Shown piece after piece: positions 54,376 through 62,175 of a stretch of 64,000 nucleotides of DNA (the first letter of the stretch is position 1; each line of letters starts with the position of its first letter). Position numbers and translations under genes: made by a program. Source of the DNA: Yeosuana aromativorans (lineage in GTDB: Bacteria > Bacteroidota > Bacteroidia > Flavobacteriales > Flavobacteriaceae); contig NZ_BMNR01000001.1 of the NCBI RefSeq assembly GCF_014646655.1, forward strand, positions 750,572 through 814,571, in the 5' to 3' direction. Under the pieces are notes generated by a model that was not told where the DNA came from, searched no databases, and worked only from the letters and a program-made list of their open reading frames with translations.

Positions 54376-57300
54376 TTAAAATTTTAAGTTAGCTCCTAAG
54401 AGAAATGTCTTTGGGCTAGGGTAAAACCCTTGATCAATACCGCCTCCAATAGGTGCGCCAGATGACGCCGTTGGATCATAACCTCTATATTTTGTTAGGG
54501 TTACCAAATTACTGGCAGATACATATAATCTTAATTTACTGATTTTTGAGTTTTTAAATGCATTTTCAGAAAATGTGTATCCTAACTGTACATTTTGTAG
54601 TCTGACAAATGAGCCATCTTCAACATAAAAATCTGAAAACAAGGTATTGGAATTAGCTCCTGTAGTCACTCTAGGTGATGTGTTGCTGGTTCCCACTCCT
54701 GTCCAACGATCTAAGTAATAAATACTTTTGTTGGTCAAGTCTTGGTTACGTTCATAATTACGTACAATCTCATTTCCTACAGATGCAAAAGCATAGGCTA
54801 CAAAATCAAAGTTTTTATAATCCAATGACAAATTAAGACCCATGGTTGCAGCAGGCAGTGGGTTTCCTAAATTGGTTTTGTCATTATCATCAATAACACC
54901 GTCGTTATTCAAATCAACAAACTTCAAGTCTCCCGCTTGTACTCTATCAGTAATAGTTGGATAAGCATCAACATCAGCTTGGGTTTGAAATACACCATCT
55001 GTTTTGTATCCTCTAAAGTATCCTATTGGATAACCCGCTTCCATACGTGATGGAGGGTCTTGACCTACTCCAAATGATCCTCCAGCTATATAATCTCCTT
55101 CACCACTTACAGAAATAACCTCATTTTTCAAAGTGGTTACGTTGTACTTAACACTTAATTTAAAGTTGTCGCTTAAGTTTTCAGTATACCCAATGGCAAA
55201 TTCAAGCCCGCTGTTCTCTACAGTACCCGCATTCACAACAGGTGGCGATGCGCCTGGAGCTCCAATTCCCAAAATTCCAGAAACCTGAGGAACAACCAAT
55301 AAATCTTCGGTACGTTTTTTAAAGTAGTCTGCAGTAATATCTACTTTATTGTTTAAAATTCTAATATCTGCACCAACATCAAAAGTTTTTTGCTTTTCCC
55401 AACGAATTTCAGGGTTTGCTACTCGTCCTATTGCTTTTCCATAGACCAACTGGTCATTAAACACATACGTACCTTCCCCGTCTAATAATGATACATATCC
55501 AAATGCTGGAATTCTATCATTACCTAAAACACCATAAGATGCTCTGAATTTTAAAAAGTTTAGGAACTTACTGTCGGCCAAGAAATTTTCATCAGATGCA
55601 ACCCAACCAATAGATCCTGAAGGGAAATACCCAAATTTATATTTTGGCCCGAATGATGATGATCCATCACGTCTTACAACTCCAGAAATAAGATATTTTC
55701 CTTTATAGTCATATTGTGCTCTAGCAAAATAAGATAATAATCTAGTGTCAAATCTTGGATCATACCCTCTGCCAACATTAATGTTTTCTATATCTTGAGC
55801 ATTTTCTATTGAGGCATTTTCAACTCTATTGTCTCGTATATCGTAACCTCTCACACCAGTAAACAACCCAGTAGTTTTATAAACTGATGTTCCTAAAAGC
55901 ACATTGATGTTATGGATATCGTTTATTTTGTTGGCATAGCTAAGGGTTGCGTCAAAGGTGTAATCCCTGTAGTAATCCAATCCATCAAAAATTTCACTTC
56001 TATCCTTATTAAATACTTTACCACTACCATAATTTACAATAGGGCTGAATATTTTGTGGGATACTTGTGAGTAATTAAACTGAATATTGGATTGAGCTGT
56101 AAAGTGGTCAAGAAAATTATATGACAACCCTGCATTTCCACTTAACCTGAACACTTTCGTTCTATCATAGGTATTGGCTGTTTGCGCAATTGGGTTGATA
56201 ACCTCATTACCCAGACCTTCAGCAATTGTATAGTTTCCATCAGCATCTTTAACTGTAAATGTTGGAGCCATATTCAATGCGTTGAAAAGAACAGAGCCCA
56301 ATGCATTTTCATTAAGATTCTTTTTATCTGTTCGCATTAATGTTAGACCTGATGTCAATTTGAAATGATCTAAAAAGTCTAAATTATAACTTGCATTATT
56401 GGTAAACCTGTTAAAGTTTGATTTATTCCCTCCAACAATACCATCTTGAGTTAAAAAGGATGTACTGTATGAATAGGAAGACTTTTCACCTCCTCCTTTA
56501 AATGTGATATTGTGATTGTAAATAGGCGCATTTTGAAACACCTTTTTTTGCCAATCTGTTCCTTTGCCTAAGGTTGTTAAATCTGTATAAGGTGGCGTGC
56601 TGCCTCCTGCGGCATAAGCCTCGTTTACCAATACAGCATATTCCGTAGCATTTAATACTGGGATTTCTCGTGTGGTTTGTTGAAAACCTGCATAAGTATT
56701 GTATTCAACCGTTAAAGGCATTTCTTTACGCCCAGTTTTGGTTGTAATTAAAATAACACCATTAGCAGCTCTAACACCATAAATACCAGCAGTGGCATCT
56801 TTAAGGATGTTAATACTTTCAATGTCACTAGGGTTTAAAACACTAAGGTCTTCAATAACATTACCATCAACCAAAATTAACGGTCTACTATCACCATTGG
56901 TGGATACACCCCTAATACTGATGGTTGACGCTCCACCTGGCGAACCAGACTGTGAGGTAATGTTAACCCCGGCAACTTGCCCTTGCAAAGCCTGCTCAAT
57001 TCGTGTAGGCTTAAGGGCCTCTATTGTTTCTGAACCCACTACCGATACTGCTCCGGTAATTTCCTTTTTAGTTTGGGTTCCATAACCAATCACTACAACC
57101 TCATCAAGCTTAGCAATATCCTCTTGAAGAGTGATTGTTAGTTTTGAGTTGTCATTTACAATAATTTCTTTGGTTACATAGCCTATGTAACTAAATGTAA
57201 GTGTTGAGCCTTTTTCAACATCATTGATAGCAAAATTACCATCAAAATCAGAGACTGATCCTTTTGTGGTATTTTTTACTAAAACATTAACTCCAGGGAT

Positions 57301-57405
57301 TGGTATTCCACTTTCGTCCTGAATGGTTCCGGTTACATTAACATTCTGCGCACTACTGTATGCAATGAAAAATAAAGCCAGAAGTTTAAAGAGAGTGTGT
57401 CTCAT
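54376..57405 (-). CDS. susC: SusC/RagA family TonB-dependent outer-membrane transporter
   Basis: The 1009-residue importer has a signal peptide ending YSSAQ and an N-terminal carboxypeptidase-regulatory-like domain (about 22-100, GTIQDESGIPIPGVNVLVKN to SYIGYVTKEI). A TonB-box-like region VVVIGYGTQTKKEITGAVSVV leads into the plug, with SGSPGGASTISIRGVSTNGD. The 22-strand barrel ends in YPSPKTFLLGANLKF. It moves beta-glucan oligosaccharides into the periplasm using TonB energy, with SusD as lid. It is the first gene of its operon and its leader carries the candidate operator. Confidence 0.97.
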   Translation of the reverse strand: MRHTLFKLLALFFIAYSSAQNVNVTGTIQDESGIPIPGVNVLVKNTTKGSVSDFDGNFAINDVEKGSTLTFSYIGYVTKEIIVNDNSKLTITLQEDIAKLDEVVVIGYGTQTKKEITGAVSVVGSETIEALKPTRIEQALQGQVAGVNITSQSGSPGGASTISIRGVSTNGDSRPLILVDGNVIEDLSVLNPSDIESINILKDATAGIYGVRAANGVILITTKTGRKEMPLTVEYNTYAGFQQTTREIPVLNATEYAVLVNEAYAAGGSTPPYTDLTTLGKGTDWQKKVFQNAPIYNHNITFKGGGEKSSYSYSTSFLTQDGIVGGNKSNFNRFTNNASYNLDFLDHFKLTSGLTLMRTDKKNLNENALGSVLFNALNMAPTFTVKDADGNYTIAEGLGNEVINPIAQTANTYDRTKVFRLSGNAGLSYNFLDHFTAQSNIQFNYSQVSHKIFSPIVNYGSGKVFNKDRSEIFDGLDYYRDYTFDATLSYANKINDIHNINVLLGTSVYKTTGLFTGVRGYDIRDNRVENASIENAQDIENINVGRGYDPRFDTRLLSYFARAQYDYKGKYLISGVVRRDGSSSFGPKYKFGYFPSGSIGWVASDENFLADSKFLNFLKFRASYGVLGNDRIPAFGYVSLLDGEGTYVFNDQLVYGKAIGRVANPEIRWEKQKTFDVGADIRILNNKVDITADYFKKRTEDLLVVPQVSGILGIGAPGASPPVVNAGTVENSGLEFAIGYTENLSDNFKLSVKYNVTTLKNEVISVSGEGDYIAGGSFGVGQDPPSRMEAGYPIGYFRGYKTDGVFQTQADVDAYPTITDRVQAGDLKFVDLNNDGVIDDNDKTNLGNPLPAATMGLNLSLDYKNFDFVAYAFASVGNEIVRNYERNQDLTNKSIYYLDRWTGVGTSNTSPRVTTGANSNTLFSDFYVEDGSFVRLQNVQLGYTFSENAFKNSKISKLRLYVSASNLVTLTKYRGYDPTASSGAPIGGGIDQGFYPSPKTFLLGANLKF

Positions 57406-57474
57406 ATGAAATTAGTTTTTTGAGTTTTGATAAAAATACTTACTCATATTAAAGAATCCATATTTTTTACCTAA

Positions 57475-57494
57475 ACAAAAAACATACATGACAA
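57475..57494. promoter_or_regulatory. A-rich leader element shared with the T9SS binding-protein leader
   Basis: ACAAAAAACATACATGACAA here and ACAAAAAACATACAAAACAA at 28932-28951 agree except for two bases. Both lie 70-95 bases before the ATG. It could be part of the promoter or a binding site, or simply an A-rich coincidence. Confidence 0.4.
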
Positions 57495-57574
57495 AAAAAA
57501 CCTCCATTGTTAACAAAACGTTAATAATAGTCTGCGTTTATTGCGAAGTTTGTTTTTGCTAAAATTTAACAAAA

Positions 57575-57602
57575 ACCCATAATGTTGTGGTAATGTATGG
57601 GT
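57575..57602. promoter_or_regulatory. Candidate PUL operator with dyad arms, copy 1
   Basis: ACCCATA (57575-57581) and TATGGGT (57596-57602) form perfect 7-base inverted arms around a 14-base centre. The core GTTGTGGTAATGTAT at 57584-57598 recurs exactly at 29091-29105. It lies about 175 bases before the susC ATG, just after the regulator gene. Confidence 0.55.
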
Positions 57603-57624
57603 AAAAACCCAGTTTGTAGTGTAA

Positions 57625-60426
57625 CTAGATTTCCAAGATATAATCGGTTAAGCTTGAATCATGGGGCAATCCCATCTTTTTACGTAATCTGTAACGTTTC
57701 ACTTCAACACTTCTGCTTGAGATGTTTAGTAATGGTGCAATCTCTTTTGAAGAGAGGTTTAACCTAAGGTAAGCACATAAACGCAAATCATTTGATGTAA
57801 GAGAAGGATGTAGGGTTTTGACCTTCTTTAAAAAATCTTTATCTGCATTATTGAAGGCCTCTTCAAATAAATTCCAGTCGTCTGTATTGTTAAGATTTTG
57901 ATCAATTATTTTGACTACGTTTTTCAAGTTTTTAACATTGTCTTGTGATTTAATCTCTTTCTTAATGTTGTTTAAAAATTCATTCTTTTTTATCAAGCTC
58001 ATGGTTGCAATGCCTAGCTCACGGTTTTTATTTTCAATGTCTTGACGCAATTTGTCATTATTGAACTTCATGAGTTGCTTTTGGTTTTCCAATTCCTTTA
58101 ACTCTAATTCTTGCTTTGTTTTTAGTAGCAATTTTTCGCGTTGTTTTTTATAATATCGTTTGTAAATGTTATGAATAATCAATGAAAACAGCCAGAACAA
58201 AAAGATATAAACTGTTATCATGGCATTTGACAGTAACCAAGGTCTTTTTATATTAAAACTGTACGTGGCAATGTTGTTCGAGATTTTATTTCCTGTTTTA
58301 GCTCTTACATTAAACACATAATCTCCATAAGGCAAATACTTAAAAGAGACCGAAGCATTTTTGGACCAAGTACTCCAATGGTTATCAATTCCAGCCAATT
58401 GATATTGGTATTCGGTATCTAAATACTTGTCAAATTCCGCCACACTAAAAGTGAAATCAATATTGTTATAATTGTTTTTAAAAGTGTTTGTTTCAAATAA
58501 ACTAACATCTTGATAGTTTGAATTTAAGTCACTTACGGTTATTGAATTAATGTTTACGTTAAACGATTTATCTTGAATTTTATCTAAATCAATTAGTATA
58601 TATCCCGAAGCGGTCCCTATCAAGAAAACCTGGTTGTTTAAATGTGTTATATTCTCATACCCTGTTAAACCCTTAGGAAGCGCTTCAGGATAGGATATTT
58701 TATTCACCTTGGGGATATTACTCAATTTTCCAGGTGCTATATAATTTAAATCTTTGGCCGAAAAACTCCAAAGTTTATTGGTTTCTTTATCATACACCAA
58801 TTTGCCAGAGGAGTATTCCTCATTTTTGATTAAATTGCTCAGTAGTGTGTCTTTGGTAAATATTTGCTTTTCTGTATTATACTTAAAAACACCCTTTTTG
58901 TAGGCGTAGTAAATGTCATTATGATATTTAATAAGGCTTGAGGTCAGCGCTTTTTCAACAGAGGTGTCTTTTACAACTTTTACAGCTTTAGTTAAATCAT
59001 TGTCAATTTCAATTTTAAAGACTCCTTTGTACTCATGGCTCACAAGTATATTATTGCCAATTTTTTCAAAAAATTTACTTGAAATATCAAATCCTTGTAT
59101 TTTATTTTTCAGATGCCAACTGTCATTTTGCTTTTCTAAAACATACAGCCCGTCATAATTTCCTTGTAACAGTTGGTTTTTATTCTCTTCAATAGGGATA
59201 ATGTTCCAGGTGCCCTCAATGTCAGATATACGTTCAGCAACATCATTCTTTACAATAAAAGTGCCTACGTTATGGCCGCAGAACAATGTGTCATCATATT
59301 TAAATAAGCTCCATACCTGTCCTTGTGTTCCCCCAACAAATTTAAAATCGCTTGTTGATCCTAATGGTTTAAAAAACAAGCCTTGATTGGTTCCTAAATA
59401 CAAATTATTATGATAAATAATTGAAGCGTATACCGTACCAATTTTACCATCTTCATTTTTATATACACGAAAAGGAGACGTAACATTAATACAATTGATT
59501 CCGTTATTAAGACCCAGCCAAATATTGTTGTCAACATCTTCAAAAACAGATTGAACCGTGTTATTTCCCAAACCATTATTTTGGTTTAATTGGTAATCAA
59601 TAGTGCCATCAGGCAAAAGATGAATGATACCATCTGAAATAGTGCCCAATATAAAACTGCCATCTCTTAATTTTAAACTTCTATAAACACTTGTTTTTTC
59701 TATGATCTCATTTGCAGGAACGTCCCATTTCTTCAAAAGTCCATCTTCAAGCATAAAAAAACCATTATCTTCTGTTTCAATTAAGATATTACCATTTAAT
59801 TCAAACATGTTAACCAATAAGTTTTCCCTTACCGCAATATCATTGGATACCAAGATAGATTTGCCATTTTCAATTTTATAAATTCCATCTTTAGTTCTTT
59901 GAAAATAAATTGTATTGTTTACCTTAAAAATCTTGTACAGAGTCGTGTTTGATTCAATTATAGAATAGGTTTCTTGCTTGGTGTTGTAGATATAAATTCG
60001 TTTTAAGGACTGAAACAAAATCCATTCATCTATTGAGATAATGTTCCAAATTTCTTCATCATCTAAAAACGGAATGTTGAGTTTTTGGGACAGTGAGGTG
60101 TAGTTTAAGTTTCCGAATTCATTTTTTTTCCAAAAACCGAACTCTCTGTAACAACCCGTAAAAATTAAGTCATCAATCACATTGACTGATCTGATAATTG
60201 TCTCATTTGGAGATGGATACAATTTCCAATTGGACCCGTTAAATTCAAGTAGTCCCTTATTATTAGCTACATATATATCCTTTTCTTTGGATTGTGAAAT
60301 ACCCCAATTTTGGTTCTCCGCATTATATGTCTTTGGAGAATAGATTTCAATAGGCGGTCTTTCTTGTGCGAATAGATAGAAAACCGGTAACAAGAAAAAA
60401 GCAACAAAGATAAAATTTTTATACAT
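57625..60426 (-). CDS. Membrane-spanning sensor/regulator with Y_Y_Y and LuxR-type HTH
   Basis: The 933-residue protein has a signal peptide ending YLFAQ, then a periplasmic beta-propeller made of Reg_prop-type repeats (for example NQNNGLGNNTVQSVFEDVDN, NIWLGLNNGIN). A Y_Y_Y domain (about 660-725, YQYQLAGIDNHWSTWSKNAS) precedes one membrane helix (about 735-753). A long coiled coil (about 757-830) follows, then a C-terminal LuxR/GerE-type helix-turn-helix (about 875-925, LSSKEIAPLLNISSRSVEVK). No histidine kinase or receiver domain is present, so periplasmic sensing and DNA binding are in one chain. It is the only regulator of the locus and directly precedes susC. Confidence 0.9.
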   Translation of the reverse strand: MYKNFIFVAFFLLPVFYLFAQERPPIEIYSPKTYNAENQNWGISQSKEKDIYVANNKGLLEFNGSNWKLYPSPNETIIRSVNVIDDLIFTGCYREFGFWKKNEFGNLNYTSLSQKLNIPFLDDEEIWNIISIDEWILFQSLKRIYIYNTKQETYSIIESNTTLYKIFKVNNTIYFQRTKDGIYKIENGKSILVSNDIAVRENLLVNMFELNGNILIETEDNGFFMLEDGLLKKWDVPANEIIEKTSVYRSLKLRDGSFILGTISDGIIHLLPDGTIDYQLNQNNGLGNNTVQSVFEDVDNNIWLGLNNGINCINVTSPFRVYKNEDGKIGTVYASIIYHNNLYLGTNQGLFFKPLGSTSDFKFVGGTQGQVWSLFKYDDTLFCGHNVGTFIVKNDVAERISDIEGTWNIIPIEENKNQLLQGNYDGLYVLEKQNDSWHLKNKIQGFDISSKFFEKIGNNILVSHEYKGVFKIEIDNDLTKAVKVVKDTSVEKALTSSLIKYHNDIYYAYKKGVFKYNTEKQIFTKDTLLSNLIKNEEYSSGKLVYDKETNKLWSFSAKDLNYIAPGKLSNIPKVNKISYPEALPKGLTGYENITHLNNQVFLIGTASGYILIDLDKIQDKSFNVNINSITVSDLNSNYQDVSLFETNTFKNNYNNIDFTFSVAEFDKYLDTEYQYQLAGIDNHWSTWSKNASVSFKYLPYGDYVFNVRAKTGNKISNNIATYSFNIKRPWLLSNAMITVYIFLFWLFSLIIHNIYKRYYKKQREKLLLKTKQELELKELENQKQLMKFNNDKLRQDIENKNRELGIATMSLIKKNEFLNNIKKEIKSQDNVKNLKNVVKIIDQNLNNTDDWNLFEEAFNNADKDFLKKVKTLHPSLTSNDLRLCAYLRLNLSSKEIAPLLNISSRSVEVKRYRLRKKMGLPHDSSLTDYILEI

Positions 60427-60634
60427 AACAACTTAACCAATTATTACAGCGTGTTAAGTCTCTAATATAATCTAAATCCTTTAAAAACAATACATTTTTA
60501 AAAAATTAAACGCATTTTGTATGGTTAAAAATATCTGCATAAAGAACTCAATAAGTCACAACATTATGTTACAAGGTAATTAATTACGTTTTGAAAGATC
60601 TTTAATTTAAAGATATAAATAAAAAATTACGGAT

Positions 60635-62131
60635 TTAAAGCTTAAACCAATTCTTAGTAATTTCCTTTTCTATGGAGCTATTGCCTTTATGCACAAACTC
60701 GTTTTTCATTGGGTTGTAAGCATAGTCCTTCTGCCAATCAACGACGTTTTTAGCGACCTCTTCAATAGCATCGCAAATGAACTCAATCTCTGCATTGGTC
60801 ATGGTTGGGTGGATGGACATCCTGACCCATCCCGGGCGCTCCATCAGACAGCCCTCCAATATCTTTTGTTCGATGGCCTTTGAGGTCAGTTGGTCCACGT
60901 GCAACAGATAATGTCCATAGGTGCCGGCACATGAGCATCCGCCCCGGGTCTGTATCCCAAAACGATCGTTCAACAATTTTACCACTAGATTATAGTGTGC
61001 ATTGTCTATATAGAAAGAAAATACGCCCAGCCTATCGGTGTGCTCCGGGGCCAATATCTTGAGGTTCCCAATCTTGGAAAGCCTTTTGAAAATGATGGCA
61101 TTGAGTTCATGTTCCCGACCCAGAATGTTCTTGACCCCCATTTGTTCCTTGAGCTTGATGGACAGCGCTATCCTGATGGCCTGTAAAAAGCCCGGTGTGC
61201 CACCATCTTCCCTGGTCTCAATGTCATCAATATAGTCATGGTCTCCCCATGGGTTGGTGTAAGAGACCGTTCCCCCTCCCGGGTTGTCAGGAACCAAGTT
61301 CTTGTAAAGCTTTTTGTTGAACACCAAAACGCCCGATGATCCCGGTCCTCCAAGAAACTTATGTGGTGAGAACGTGATGGCATCCAAATATTGCTCTTCA
61401 TCATCTGGGTGCATATCGATGTCCACATAGGGCGCCGAACAGGCAAAGTCCACGAAGCACAGCCCATTGTTTTGGTGCATGATCTTGGCAATATCATGGT
61501 AATTGGTCCTGATTCCCGTTACGTTGGAACAGCCCGTTATGGCCGCAATTTTTATTGGTATATGGCTATGTTCCTTTAATAAATCCTCCAGGCTTTCCAA
61601 ACAGGGCAAACCGTTATTGTTAGATGGAATGACCTTGACCCTTGCAATGGTCTCCAGCCAAGAGGTCTGGTTGGAATGGTGCTCCATGTGCGAGACAAAA
61701 ATAACAGGCCGTTTATCTTCTGGAATATCCGTATGGTCCTTAAGGTTCTCGTTGAGCTTGATGCCCAAGATGCGCTGGAACTTGTTAATGGCGCCTGTCA
61801 TTCCAGTCCCAACTGTTATGAGCACATCGTCCTTTGAGGCATTGACATGTTTTTTTATGATGGTCCTTGCATCGTGATAGGCGTGCGTCATCACACTGCC
61901 CGTTATGGATGTTTCGGTGTGCGTGTTGGCCACAAAAGGGCCTATTTCATTTAAAAGCTTTTCCTCTATGGGCCTGTACAACCTGCCACTGGCGGTCCAA
62001 TCGGCATAGATGACCTTTTTTCTTCCGTAAGGAGACTCAAACTCCTGATCCAACCCAACAATGTTCTCCCTGAAATACTGAAAATATGTTTCAAGACTTA
62101 TTTTATCTTTGGTTTGATTAGCCATCATCAT
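60635..62131 (-). CDS. Class V aminotransferase (cysteine-desulfurase-like PLP enzyme)
   Basis: This 498-residue PLP enzyme has IYADWTASGRLYRPIE, SHMEHHSNQTSWLE and DFACSAPYVDIDM (PLP-binding Asp and His), the Schiff-base Lys in ITFSPHKFLGGPGSSGV, and QTRGGCSCAGTYGHYLL, where the Cys resembles the SufS/NifS catalytic loop. It is longer than SufS (about 405) and the loop is atypical, so desulfurase activity is uncertain. No suf genes are nearby. The gene is not related to the PUL. Its middle portion is GC-rich (one counted 60-base line at 61141 has 52% GC), unlike its 3' end. It precedes the PUL regulator on the same strand, 208 bases away. Confidence 0.85.
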   Translation of the reverse strand: MMMANQTKDKISLETYFQYFRENIVGLDQEFESPYGRKKVIYADWTASGRLYRPIEEKLLNEIGPFVANTHTETSITGSVMTHAYHDARTIIKKHVNASKDDVLITVGTGMTGAINKFQRILGIKLNENLKDHTDIPEDKRPVIFVSHMEHHSNQTSWLETIARVKVIPSNNNGLPCLESLEDLLKEHSHIPIKIAAITGCSNVTGIRTNYHDIAKIMHQNNGLCFVDFACSAPYVDIDMHPDDEEQYLDAITFSPHKFLGGPGSSGVLVFNKKLYKNLVPDNPGGGTVSYTNPWGDHDYIDDIETREDGGTPGFLQAIRIALSIKLKEQMGVKNILGREHELNAIIFKRLSKIGNLKILAPEHTDRLGVFSFYIDNAHYNLVVKLLNDRFGIQTRGGCSCAGTYGHYLLHVDQLTSKAIEQKILEGCLMERPGWVRMSIHPTMTNAEIEFICDAIEEVAKNVVDWQKDYAYNPMKNEFVHKGNSSIEKEITKNWFKL

Positions 62132-62175
62132 TTAACTATTTATAGCCTTAAATGTTTACAAAATACACTTTTGTA

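Larger units (their letters stand above)
22418..60426 (-). other. Laminarin-type polysaccharide utilisation locus
   Basis: Nineteen consecutive minus-strand genes carry SusC/SusD, glycan-binding lipoproteins, a Y_Y_Y/LuxR regulator, two sugar permeases and glycosidases of GH81, GH17 (three), GH3, GH30, GH16 and GH-A type, plus a GH94-like phosphorylase. The combination of GH16, GH17, GH30 and GH3 is the established signature of laminarin (beta-1,3-glucan with beta-1,6 branches) loci in marine flavobacteria. Terminators at 49803-49850, 29152-29183, 27229-27266 and 22364-22390 split it into about five transcription units. The substrate is inferred from family content only. Confidence 0.88.

Noticed and set aside
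60557-60567. CACAACATTAT upstream of the regulator as a third operator copy
   Set aside because: Only 11 bases match part of the susC-leader site, in opposite orientation and without the GTAATGTAT half, which is too weak to call.
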